Under the pieces are notes generated by a model. It did no database searches, was not told the DNA's origin, and saw only the letters and a list, made by a program, of their open reading frames with translations. Positions 38,798 to 49,806 of a stretch of DNA of 64,000 bases are shown piece by piece. Source of the stretch: Floccularia luteovirens (Eukaryota; Basidiomycota; Agaricomycetes; Agaricales; Squamanitaceae); NCBI GenBank assembly GCA_009739215.1, contig VSJF01000005.1, positions 1,550,001-1,614,000 of the forward strand, written 5' to 3'. Position numbers and translations under genes: made by a program. Every line of letters begins with the position of its first letter. Positions within the stretch are counted from its first letter, which is position 1.

Positions 38798-39743
38798 ATG
38801 CCTGCTACGAGGTCTTCGGGGAGGCAATTACGGTCAGGTGAGGTTCTTGACATAGAGTTTTGCAAACGATATCCAAATTATCTCATCATTCAGCCAAAAA
38901 GCCGGTATATGCGGCTCGTTGCTTGGATGAAGGGGGTTCCACAGCGAAGAGAGCAAAAAGGAGAAAAGAAGAGCGTCGTGCCTCTAACTCTTCCAAGATG
39001 TCAAACAAACCCAAGGCAAAGGAGAGAACTGACCTGGATAACGGAGCGACAATCCGGATACCCACGGTGGTGTCAACAAAGAATGGTCCCCAAAGTGTCG
39101 AAGATAACCTTGAAAATAACGCAATGAAAATAGTGAATGGTCTCGTTGCCGAGGTATTGTCTGGATACTGTGTGCACCATTCCTGTGTATGCAACCCAAT
39201 TACAACAGAACACTATACTGAAGGATAAACTCAAACGCGAGATTGACAGGAACAAGACCCGGATCTTTCTGGTAAAGCTTGCAAAGTCAACATGTGTGTT
39301 GCTGATCAAGTTACTTCATCAACAGGATGTATCAGTTATTGAAGATTATATTACTTGCGAAATTTGTTCAAAAACACTCTGGGATCCTCTCTTGTGAGTC
39401 TCTTTTGAACCAATACTATGATCAAGGCCCGAGTCTTTCGTTCCTCAACTCCCATTCTCAAGACTTCCAAATTGTGGACATACATTCTGCAAGGGTTGCT
39501 TAAGCACCTGGATCATGAAAAATGTAGGTTTAGTGTATCCTTATATGCGTCAAAAATATATACTACTGGATCATCAAGAGTATGATTGGATCTTGCCCGA
39601 AATGCCGGAAAACGATTTTTTCTCGTCCGACTGAAGATTACACGCTAAAGGCACTAATTAACTATATCGCCAATGTTACTGGTGCTCATCCGAAAGAAAC
39701 CGCTAATGATCCTTTGGATAAACTTGCTTATGTCGAGTGTTGA
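38798..39743 (+). CDS. RING-finger protein, probable E3 ubiquitin ligase
   Basis: The ATG at 38798 gives MPATRSSGRQLRS, spliced to a basic segment (STAKRAKRRKEERR, a likely nuclear signal). Next is a short helical region (NTILKDKLKREIDRNKTRI), then a C3HC4 RING: CEICSKTLWDP, LPNCGHTFCKGCLSTWIMKN and, after an intron, CPKCRKTIFSRP. The zinc ligands are therefore C-x2-C, C-x-H, C-x2-C and C-x2-C. It ends DPLDKLAYVEC-TGA at 39743. The tail DYTLKALINYIANV resembles the helix that follows the RING in several fungal E3 proteins. Substrate unknown. Five or six short introns. Confidence 0.82.
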
Positions 39744-40084
39744 ACTATCACGTGCTGATACTGGCTGGAGAACCTCAAGCAGTCGGTATATATGCGTCAC
39801 AAGTTAATATTCCCAACTTTCGATATGGCAGGGCTATGTAAATGTCGATAAATTTCCGACCGGATGGATTATTTTGAAGGTTACGATACTTCAATAAAAT
39901 GTCACACGGAGCGCCTGTCAATTGACTTCCTGTTACACTATTGCAAAACAGCCTCATCGAGGGTTGAAAATGTGAATTCTGATAACTGACTTCCAAGTGG
40001 TGTAAGGAGAAACTACATTGTAAGGTACGCGCTTTGGTTCCGAGTCCGTAAGGAGTCGGTCTTATAACCGGGATTTTTTGTTCG

Positions 40085-40166
40085 TTTCAAGCTTGACGTG
40101 GGAAAATGTGCACGTGATAATTGGCAAAGGCCAGTTTTCGTTCCTTTCAAGCTTGACGTGGGAAAA
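40085..40166. repeat. Short direct repeat, 60-bp period
   Basis: The words TTTCAAGCTTGACGTGGG plus four A occur at 40085-40106 and again at 40145-40166. Each is preceded by a similar TTCG(T) context. A CACGTG palindrome lies between them near 40111. Confidence 0.7.
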
Positions 40167-40291
40167 ATGGTTCTGCTGAAGAAGTGTGTATGCCCTCAGA
40201 CAATGTGCTGTTTACTTTATATCAGGGACGTAAGGCTATCTTTTCTGCATGACAAAACCTTCTATGGTTCATTGGGAAGAAGGTGAGGAAA

Positions 40292-40320
40292 TTTTTGTTT
40301 TTGTTTTTGTTTTTGTTTTG
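40292..40320 (+). repeat. (TTTTTG)n microsatellite
   Basis: About five head-to-tail units of TTTTTG, the last one shortened. Confidence 0.9.
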
Positions 40321-41477
40321 AGAATGTTAGTTGAGTGGTTTTGACTTGTCTTCAAAACCATTAATTTTATATTGTATCTGGTACATTAGTGTAAAAAAGG
40401 TACAGATTGTGGAGAAGGGAGAGCAAAAGGCAGCAGGTTTGTTGTATAGGGAATATGTGTATATTAGAGAAGTAGGTACATTGTAACATATGATAGTATT
40501 GGTGTATCAAGTAATGTAGGTGATTAGTTAGGGAACGTTTCGTTGAATGAATGTCGATTTTTAAAAGAACGAGTGGACAGAAATGCTCGCATTTGGTATA
40601 GATCAAAAGAGGATGTTGAGGAGAATTTATATGCAAATTTGCGAAAGGTAGCGTCAAGAAATGCAGTCTGTAGAGTGTTTACATTGCAAAATTTGAATTG
40701 TACACTGCTTAAAAATACTTTGATGCGTGTTTTGATGCGATCAGAAAAGCTGTGCTTGATTTGATTTCGCGTTATCGTAGTGAGTGTGGTGAGTATTGCG
40801 ACCGTGGGAAAATGCATTTTAACCTTCGGATTTCATGTTTTCTTCATTTCCTCTGTGATTTCTGCTGTGTACATTGTGGACCTGAGACGCTTCTAGTTGA
40901 TTGAAAGGTGTAGAATTTGATGCTAAAAGATTTGGACAAGTTTTGGGTGAGAAATGGTATATTTTCCTTCATGTCTTCGCATTTTTGACTGTCTTTTAGG
41001 AGATTTAAGTTGCTTTTGACAATTCTGATGTGTTTCTATGCTTGGATCGATTCGCATTTCATCCTGACTATGACTCGGTTGAATTGGTAAGTTATTATGG
41101 CACTGCTGATATGTTTTCATGCAGGAAAAAATCAATTTTAAAGCTCTGTTCACATACATAGTATTCCCTTGTTGTCATTGTCATTCTTCCTTTATCTTAG
41201 AATACAAATAATATGATTTTAATGAGGCCTTATGTGCATTGCTTAAATCCTTAACTAGCTGATCTACATCTTAAGTATTATGCAATCCAACTATGATATG
41301 AATATTCAAATGAGGCAGTTCAAAGATGCTTATTTTCAAGATTAAAAAAACAACTGTATGTTTTGCTAAGTGTGTAACTAAAATTCTATGACCTAAATAC
41401 CATGCTATGAGTTTAGTAGATAATTGTAATATTCCAATAATGGACTCAGATATGCCATGCAGAGCAATGGCCCATAC

Positions 41478-42082
41478 TGTTACTGTTTGGGGTTTAGGCA
41501 TCATTGTTTACTGGTCTCATTGTAGGTACGTCCAGGTTAGGGAACAGTTGGGGTTTGCTAGTCAGATTTCCCTAGCGTGATGGTAGGTTACGCTACCACA
41601 CAGGTTACAAACCACCTGTTGGGGTCTCTCTGAGGTCAGTTACAGAGGTAGGGACAGCCAGGCATTTCAGGCTATACAGTGTCATCCGTGCCGTTATTTA
41701 CAACAATCTTGCCGTCCTAGACAAGGGAGGGAGAGTCACTTAGTTGTCACTGAGGTAACAGAGTAATCACTCGTATTAGGAGATACTCGAAACTAAGATC
41801 AAGCTAAGGCTTGACTGTAGTTCCACGCTACTTAAATACAAGTACGCTACTTCTAATAATAAACTATTGCGTGCTTGCTCAGTAAGCTACGAGTCAACGC
41901 AGAGTCATACAGAAGTATCTACAAGTCATTTAGAAGCCTATACAAGTCACTATGAGTTAACAGAAGTAAAACATGAGTCATATACAAAACGTGTATGGGA
42001 AAGTAATCAACAAGGCAGGAACGCACTGTGTTCGTGTTCTAAAGTCCAGGGAGATAACGCATATCTGGATAAGGTCATAACA
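41478..42082 (-). repeat. LTR A: 3' LTR of outer element, 605 bp
   Basis: It begins TGTTACTG and ends GGTCATAACA, giving TGTTA..TAACA inverted ends. It is similar throughout to LTR B, LTR C and LTR D, and closest to D (shared AATAAACTATTG and GAAAGTAATCAACAAGGC variants). Confidence 0.95.
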
Positions 42083-42152
42083 TTACCCCATTTGTACGTT
42101 AGAAGTCCTAGTACTTCTAATATTCATACAAGAATTTTCTTCATGCCCGTTG

Positions 42153-43599
42153 TTAATGGTGGGGCTCACCGGTCATATTGCTCATTGCAACATTGTCCCA
42201 TTCATGGTAATTATAATCAGGGGAGTGAGGGCATCTGAATGGTCCTTGGTTTAGTTCTATAGTCCTAATGTGTCGTTCTTTGGCGATATGGTCAAGGATG
42301 TGTTGTTTGTCTTCACAGTTACCAGAGTAATGTCCCGGTTTGTATTTCTTACAGTAGGTACACCTGTACCTGGGGCAGTCCATTGCCCAGTGGTAGATCG
42401 ATCCACATTGGAAACATTTGTCATCGACGGCTCTAGTGGTGGCAGGGGTTAGTTTGTGTGGTCGAGGTGGGGGAGACGTTCTTGGTCAACCCATGTTGCG
42501 TTCTGTGCGTAGGGGGGTGTGAAGAGGGAGTGGTGGATGAGGAGTGAGTGTCCTTGCTTCTGGTTTGATGTACATAGACAGTTGGTCAGTGAGACCATTG
42601 CGGTTGAGGGATTTGAGCTGAAGTGTGCTAAGCTCAACAATTTTGGTTGTGAGCTGTTGTAGTTTCTCGTGTACTTCATAGGAAGTGTATAGTTCTTGAA
42701 ACCTAGGAGCATTCTTAGAGGCAATCTTGTCGAGCCAGTCATTGATGAAGAGCCTTTTATCTTCTTCTTTAAATAATCATTTGATATCTGAAAGACAGAG
42801 AAAGTTGATTTTGGGAGATACTCTAGGACGGGGTGAACCTGTGGAGGTTGAGCTGTCAGATTCAGAGGAGACGGGGATGATGGGGGTCTGGATGCGGACA
42901 TGCAAGGGAGGTGGAGAGACTGGTGTTGGGGTAGGCAATTTAATGAGGGGTGAGACTAGGGATGGTGCTGGTGCTGGTGGAGATACTGGAGACAGTGCAG
43001 GTATTATTATAGTCGTAGTTGGTGATGTTGAGCAGTGCCTGTCACACACAGTGATAGGAACTATCTTACCTGGGGTTCTTACTGTTGCTTAGAGGGGCTG
43101 TGCTACTAACTACTACCAAGTAATTGGACAAGGTATATTGACGTTACTACCTTTATTATATACATTATAGGTGTGGCTGTGTAATACCTAATGTAGTTAC
43201 CAGCGTGTACATGAAACATCTCGTGTCTACTCCAGGTAGGACATGAGTCATACACGTGTACGCAGTAAGCTCTAGAATGTTCTAGACCGTGTATGTCATT
43301 ACATCTTAGTCATATATACAGGTGTGACCTTATCTTATCTTATCAGGTCTACAACACATGACTGATGAGCACGTGACTAATCATATGTCTACTAATCTAT
43401 CATGTGGAGTTGCTGTCGCAACAGATGGGAGGAGGGGAGATATCGGTGGTGGTATGAGTATCTCTGATGGTTGGATAAAGACGGATAGTTGCCTAGTAAG
43501 GGGGGTTGCTGGAGCAGACTGAGTGTGGGTAGGACTTCTGGGAACTGGTTCTGGAGTTGCTGCTACTGGTGCTGAGGAGGTTTCTTTGGTGAAAGTCAT
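42153..43599 (-). pseudogene. Outer element ORF3: Pro-rich zinc-knuckle protein, broken
   Basis: This ORF lies downstream of integrase on the minus strand. Its ATG (43599) overlaps the integrase stop as ATGA. The product would be Ser/Thr/Pro-rich (SAPVAATPEPVPRSPTHT), then have a short conserved region (NFLCLSDIK, APRFQELYTSYEVHEKLQQL), and finally zinc-knuckle cysteines (CTYCKKYKPGHYSGNC) and the end TGEPHH. A foreign insertion of about 398 bp at 43026-43423 and further frame changes break it. The intact-length version is in the inner element. Confidence 0.8.
43026..43423. mobile_element. Solo-LTR-like insertion inside outer ORF3
   Basis: Comparison with the inner element (where the text runs on at about 49632) shows an extra stretch of about 398 bp here. 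Its ends read TGTTGAGCAG and GTCGCAACA, TG..CA termini typical of an LTR, and it has no coding frame. The word GATG occurs at both borders (43024 and 43424), so the exact border and target duplication are ambiguous. It is a different family from LTRs A-D. Confidence 0.7.
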
Positions 43600-46500
43600 T
43601 TCTCTAAGTTGAGTGAAATGGGGAGTGGTATTCCATGTACCACTTTATAAGCATTTAGGATTTCTGGGGAGTTCTTTAAGTGGGATTCTGGTTCCCATGA
43701 GTTGTCTGATGAAGGATAACTCTTCCATTTGACCAAATAATGGATTCTTCTGCCATTGTTCTGGTGTGTTACGATATTCTCTACTTCGTATTCCTCAGTG
43801 TTATCGATAAGATCTGGGGGAGGTTTCATATAATTGGGTCTGTGGACTTCTGTTTCTTGATAAGAGGTGAGAAGTGAGGCATGAAAGACAGAGTATATTC
43901 TCCATGAGGTGGGGAGTTTCAATTGGTAGATGAGAGGGCCAAGGACTTCTATAATAGGAAATGGTCCTTCCCGTTTAGGTGCTAGTTTCCTTTTCTGGTA
44001 TCTAAGTTTGAGGTGTTTTGACTCTAGCCATACTAGGTCATTCTTCTTAAAGGGTGTAAATTTGTTCTTGACTCGACTTATCATAGTTTGGTGTGTGAGT
44101 TCATGTGCTGCGTTTGCTTTGTCTTGTGCTTCTTGGATTAATTTTAACCTTTCTTCGGTAGATGGTACATTGCTTTTGTTGTAAGCTGTGGGAAAGGGTT
44201 GTGGGTCATATCCCATCATTATGTAGAATGGGGATTTGTCTCGAAGTGCGTGGGGTTTCTGATTGTAAGAGAATTCTAGGAGTGAAAGGTGAGAGTTCCA
44301 TGTTTCAGGATTGTTTGCACAAAAGATAGCGAGGTACGCTTCTACTTCTTGATTTGCTCGTTCTGTGCCTCCATCTGTTTGAGGGTGGTAGGCAGTACTC
44401 ATGGCTAGTTTGATGCCTAAGAGTTTTCCAAATTCTTGAAATGTTTTAGAGGCAAATTGGGGTTCTCTGTCAGATATAATCTTGTCTGGAAGGCCAAAGC
44501 ATTTGTACACATGATTGATTAAGAGTTGGGCGGTCTGGATCATGTCTATTGTCTTGTGACAAGGGATTAGAATTACCCCCTTTGTAAGCCCATAGTCTAC
44601 TACGACCATGATACTATCATAGCCATCCGATTCGGAAAGATCTGTGATAAAATCTACAGATGTTTATGCGAATGGTCTGTTGTTCTCTGGGGTGCCTATT
44701 GGATTATAGAGCAGTGTGGTAGGATGTCTGTTTATTTTTGTCTACTGACAGATGGCACAGCCTCGGACATAGTTCTTTGTGAATGCGTGGATACTGGGCC
44801 ACCAATAGTCTCGTTTTAGGAGTTCTAGGGTGTGGAGTATTCCAGGGTGTCTCATAGGGGTGGAGTCATGGTATTTCTGTAACAATTGCCTTCTTAAGTT
44901 TTCGTTCATTGGAACATAACATTTATTCTGATAGAATAGAAGTCCATCTTCTATTTTCCAGTCTGGTAGTGCTGCTTTTGTAGTCTGGAAGTTCTTTATG
45001 GTATCGATAGCTTCTTGCACCATTGGTTCTTTTTCGTGAGATTTAAGGATTTGTTGTCTAGTTTCTATGTCAATGACTCGAATAAACATTTGTTTGGGGA
45101 GCATCATGATGTCCTCGTTGTTGTGATCTTCTTTTGGGATGTAATCTGGTCTTCTTGATAATGCATCACTTTGCACCATTTGGGATCCAGGTGTGTGAAT
45201 CAGCGTGATGTTGAATTTTGATAAGAATAGGCTCCATCAGGCCTGTCTTCTGTTTAATTTCTGGGGACTTTTGTAATAGGTTAGGTTCTTGTGGTTGCAA
45301 GTCACGATGACTGGGAATGAAGATCCAAGGAGGAAGTGCCTCCATTCTGTGAGAGCTCGGATTACTGCAAAGAGTTCTCGATCATAGATCTTGTAATTTC
45401 TTTCTGTTTCTGTAAATGATTTGGAGATAAATCCACATGGATGCCATAGCCCATTCATGTCTTTTTGTTTTAGGACTGCTCCCGATGCATATTTTGATGC
45501 GTCTGTTTCTAGTAAAAATTGTTTCTTGAAGTCTGGCATTTGTAAGACTGGAGCGGTGGTAAATGCTTTCTTGAGTTTCTCAAACGATGTTTGACATTCA
45601 TTTGTCCATATAAATTTGGTGTTTTTCTTGAGGAGTTCATTTAGTGGTTGCACTAAATCAGAGAACTTGTGTATGAATTTTCTGTAAAAGTTTCTGAATC
45701 CTAGGAAACTTCTGATTTGCTTGACTGATTGCGGTGTGGGCCAGTCTTCAATTCCTTTTAGTTTAATTGGATCCATCGAGATCTTGTTTTCTAAAATGAT
45801 AAGTCCCAGGTATTCTACCTGTTTCTTGTTGAATTCGCATTTCTCTATTTTTAGATAGAGGTTGTGTTCCTTAAGCCTTTTTAGGACTTTCAGGATTCTT
45901 TTGGTTTGTTGTTCCAGCATTTCTGAAAATATCAGGATGTCATCCATATAGATGGTGACCCATCCTTCATCGATCATATCTCTAAATATGTCATCCATCA
46001 TATTTTGAAAGGTTGCTGGGGAGTTGCACATTCCGAAAAACATAACTGTGGGCTCGAAGAGTCCCATTTTGGTCTTGAATGCTGCTTTAGGTTCATCACC
46101 TTCTCAAATTCTAACATTGTTATATCCCCATTGAATGTCGAGTTTTGTGAAGATCTTGCCATCTCTTAATTTGGTTAAGAGTTCCGATATCAAGGGCAGA
46201 GGGTATGGTTTCTTAATTGTTCCTTTGTTGAGGTAGTGATAGTCTTGGCAGGGTCTTAGGCTTCCATCTTTCTTTGCAACAAAGAAGAATGGAGATGCCA
46301 TCTCTGACTTAGAGGGTCGGATGTACCCCTTTGCGAGGTTCTCTTTGATGAATTCTTGCATTTTCTGATCTTCGATAGGGTTGAGGGGATAGATTTTGCT
46401 ATCTTTGTTCTTGAAATCGGGTTTGAGATCTATCTTGTGATCCCAGGGTTGTCTTGTTGGCATTCTGTCCAATTTTTGTTTACTGAATACATCTTTAAAT

Positions 46501-47170
46501 AGATGAAACTCCTTTGGGAGTTTTTCTTCTATTGTTAAGATTTCTTTAGGTGTGGCTTCTGCCGCCATTGTTTGGGCTTGAGTTGTTTTGACTTGTATTG
46601 GGTATTCTTCTTCTTCTGATTCAGAGCTGGAGTCCATTAGATATCGCTTGATTCCATCAGGGTCAAGGGGTTCTTCATTATGATCCTCTTGTATGATTCG
46701 GAGTATTGCCTCTTCTGAAGTTATTTGTGTGAGTGGAGAGTTGTTTGGAATGTCGAGGGTTTCATTTTTCCAGTCGATTGTGGGATTGAGGCGTTTAAGC
46801 CAATCCATTTCTAAGATAATATCTTGGCATCCTATATTTGCGATATATAGGGTAACTTGATGGTTTGCTTCTCCTTTGAGTGTGAGAGGGGCTTGGATAT
46901 AATGGGTAACTTGTCCATTTGGGGATCCATCTGCATTTGTGACATTTATTCTCTTTCCTAATATGGGTCTGGGTCTTCTTTTGAGTTTTGGTATGAAGTC
47001 CGAATGTATGAAGCTTTTGGTAGCTCCGGAGTCAACTAATGCTTTAGTAATGACTATTTCTTTTCCTAATGAGTTGTTTCCTACTTCAAATCAAAGTGGA
47101 ACATATAGAGAATCTTGTGTCATAAGGGTGGGGACTACCACTCTGATTGGATAATCAATAGCCGTGGTTA
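43596..47170 (-). pseudogene. Outer element pol: protease, RT, RNase H, integrase, chromodomain (broken)
   Basis: Read from right to left on the minus strand. Protease at about 47150-46800 ([16 protein letters not shown] neighbourhood) and RT around 46450-45750 ([25 protein letters not shown]). RNase H near 45540-45300 (LETDASKYASGAVLKQ), a HHCC integrase zinc domain near 44890-44750 (HPGILHTLELL, CAICQ) and the integrase core (DREPQFASKTFQEF, STAYHPQTDGGTERANQE). The C-terminal chromodomain (EVENIVTHQ, YLVKWKSYPSSDNSWEPE) follows. Stops include one after NNVRI (CGA to TGA against the inner copy), one after CAICQ (CAG to TAG), and a TGA after NRRQA that is shared with the inner copy. Confidence 0.9.
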
Positions 47171-48086
47171 CTATTGATCAAGTGAAAAATCCTCTTTCTC
47201 TAATTCTTCAAAGAATTCTTCTTGTTCCTCATCAGGTAATTCTGTCAGTAAAGTTCTTACTGTGGCTGATAGTTCTTTAACCATTTTAGGTTTTTGGAAG
47301 TTGTATTGAGGGTTGTTTCTTCTTCTCAGGGTCTTCCTTTTGGGGCAATCTTTAGATTGATGTCCCTTCTGATGGCATATGAAGCATAACCCATTTAGGA
47401 AATGGTTATTCCATTCTTCGAATGACATTCTGTTTATTTCTTCTAGTTCTTCCATGTCTAGAGCGGATTCTTCGGTGTTGATGTGGTCGATTTCCATTGC
47501 ATTCAGGTCTCTGCCTGTTGTTCTATTTGGGAATAGACTTGGTCTTGCGAATGGTTTCTTTCTAGATTGCAGGAAATCTTTCATGTATTACAGTCTGTCT
47601 GCAAATTGGAATGCATATTTGTAGACTTGTTCCATGGTTGTTGGGAAATTGTCTAGTTTGTAGAAGTGTTCAACTAGTTCGTTGTTTAATCCTCTCATGA
47701 ATATATCTATGAGTGATGCATCTTCGTGTATCCCTGCTTGTGATGAAAGGATTTTAAATTCTGAAATATACTTGGTAATATTATTGCCAGTCATTTGTAG
47801 GTTGGCGAGGTTGGTTCTCACTTGCATTGCTACGTTTTGTGCTTGGAATGCTTCTAGAAAGGCTTTCTTAAATTGAGACCATGTTTCATAGTTTCCATTG
47901 GTGGTTTCAATTATGTTTGAGCAGTAGATAGCTGCTGTTCCTTCTTTCATGAATGAAAGTGCAAATAAGATCTTTTTCTTATTGCTGTTGTAGATTTCTT
48001 CGTTCATGTCCAGGTATATTTGAATGTCTTGTAAGAATGGTTGTGCATGTTCTTTCTTGCCATTGAATGGCGTAGGTCTACCAATG
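47171..48086 (-). pseudogene. Outer element gag, 3' portion
   Basis: This is the gag C-terminal part, with LGMKDFLQ-type matrix text and the nucleocapsid zinc knuckle CFICHQKGHQSKDC, ending EKEDFSLDQ-TAG. A stop replaces the CAG of the inner copy just before MKDFLQ (ADRL-stop-YMK). On its upstream side the frame is cut at 48086 by the inner element; the rest of gag resumes at 55346. Confidence 0.92.
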
Positions 48087-48691
48087 TGTTACCGTTTAGG
48101 GTTTAGATGTTGTCGTGTACTAGTCTCATCATAGGTAAGTCCAGGTTAGAGAACAGTTGGGTTTTGCTAGTCAGATTTCCCTAGCGCGATGGTAGGTTAT
48201 GCTACCACACAGGTTACAAACCACCTGTCGGGGTCTCTTTGAGGTCAGTTACAGAGATGGGGACAGCCAGGCATTTCAGGCTGTACAGTGTCGTCCGTGC
48301 CGTTATTTACAACGACCTTGCCATCCTAGACAAGGGAGGGAGAGTCACTTAGTTGTCACTGAGGTAATAGAATAATCGCTCGTGTTAAGAGGTATTCGAA
48401 ACTAAGATCAAGCTGAGGCTTGACTGTAGTTTCACGCTACTTAAATACAAGTATGCTACTTCTAATAATAGCTAAACGCGTGTCTGCTCAGTAAGCTACA
48501 AGTCAGCGCAGAGTCATACAAAAGTGTCTACAAGTCATTTAGAAGCAGACACAAGTCACTATGAGTTAATAGAAGCAGAATGTGAGTCAAATACAAAATG
48601 TGTATGGGAAACAAGTAAACGAGGCAGGAACATGTTGCGCACGCATTCTAATGTCCAGGGAGATAGCACATATCCGGATAAGGTCATAACA
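48087..48691 (-). repeat. LTR B: 3' LTR of inner element, 605 bp
   Basis: It starts TGTTACCG and ends GGTCATAACA. It pairs with LTR C by shared variants (AATAGCTAAACG, GTCTGCTCAG, GAAACAAGTAAACGAGGC) that differ from A and D. Confidence 0.95.
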
Positions 48692-48762
48692 TTACCCCAT
48701 TTGTACGTTAGAAGTCCCAGTACTTCTAATATTCATACAAGAATTTCTTCATGCCCGTTTGT

Positions 48763-49806
48763 TTAATGGTGGGGCTCACCAGTCATGTTGCTCATTGCAA
48801 CGTCGTCCCATTCGTGGTAGTTGTAATCAGGGGAGTGAGGTTGTCTAAAGGGACCTTGGTTTAGTTCGATGGTTCTGATGCATCATTCTTTGGCGATATA
48901 GTCAGGGACACGTTGTTTGTCTTCACAATTACTGGAGTAGTGTCCCGGTTTGTATTTCTTACAGTAGGTACATCTGTATCTGGGACAGTCCATTGCCCAA
49001 TGGTAGATCGATCCACATTGGAAGCATTTGTCGTCAATGGCTCTAGTAATGGTGGGGGTTGGTTTGTGTGGCCAAGGAGGAGGAGATGTTCTTGGTCGAC
49101 CCATGTTGCGTTCTGTGCATTGGGGGGTATGAAGAGGGAGTGGTGGACGAGGAGTGAGTGTCCTTGCTTCTGATTTGATGTACATAGATAGTTGGTCAGT
49201 GAGACCATCGCAGTTGAGGGAGTCGAGTTGAAGCGTGCTGAGCTTGACAATCTTGGTTGTGAGCTGTTGTAGTTTCTCATGTACTTCATAGGAAGTGTAT
49301 AGTTTTCAAAACCTAGGAGCGTTTTTAGGAGCGATCTTGTCGAGCCAGTCGTTGATGAAGAGCCTCTTATCTTCTTCTTTAAATAGTTGTTTGATATCTG
49401 AAAGGCAGAGAAAATTGACTTCGGGGGATACTCTGGGATGGGGTGAACCTATGGAGGTTGAGCTGTCGGATTCTGAGGAGACAGGGATGATGGGGGTCTG
49501 GATGCGGACATGCAAGGGAGGTGGAGAGACTAGTGCTGGGGTAGGTAATTTAATGAGGAGCGAGACTGGGGATGGTGCTGGTGCTGGTGGAGATGCTGGA
49601 GACAGTGCGGGTGTTGTTATAGTTGTAGCTGGTGGGAGGAGGGGAGATACTGGTGGTGGTACGAGTATCTCTGAGGGTTGGATAAAGATGGATGGTTGCC
49701 TAGTAAGGGGAGTTGTTGGAGTGGACTGAGTGTGGGTAGGACTTCTGGGGACTGATTCTGGAGTTGCTGCTACTGGTGCTGGGGAGGTTTCTTTGATGGA
49801 AGCCAT
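48763..49806 (-). CDS. Inner element ORF3: Pro-rich protein with two C-terminal zinc knuckles (two internal stops)
   Basis: A third ORF downstream of pol, about 348 codons. It starts MASIKETSPAPVAATPE at 49806, overlapping the end of the pol frame by 37 nt in the -1 frame. The N-terminal half is Pro/Ser/Thr-rich with no signal peptide or membrane helix, so it is not an envelope protein. A conserved middle (NFLCLSDIKQLFKEEDKR, LFINDWLDKIAPKNAPRF) is followed by CFQCGSIYHWAMDC (CX2CX4HX4C) and CTYCKKYKPGHYSSNC (CX2CX6HX4C). It ends TGEPHH. Stops after APRF and after YIAKE interrupt the frame; the outer copy has CAA and CGA codons there. Gag already carries its own zinc knuckle, so this is a second nucleic-acid-binding candidate. 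Function unknown. Confidence 0.8.

Larger units (their letters stand above)
39744..41477. other. AT-rich gene-poor stretch left of the retrotransposon
   Basis: About 1.7 kb with only short chance frames on both strands. It holds the 60-bp-spaced direct repeat and the TTTTTG microsatellite listed separately. The last 5 bp (41473-41477, CATAC) are the target duplication of the outer retroelement. Confidence 0.45.

Noticed and set aside
40524..40817. Overlapping ORFs of 73-97 codons on both strands
   Set aside because: AT-rich sequence, mutually overlapping frames, no motif or splice logic.
48763..49806. ORF3 as an envelope gene
   Set aside because: No signal peptide, no membrane helix, and C-terminal zinc knuckles; it is not env-like.
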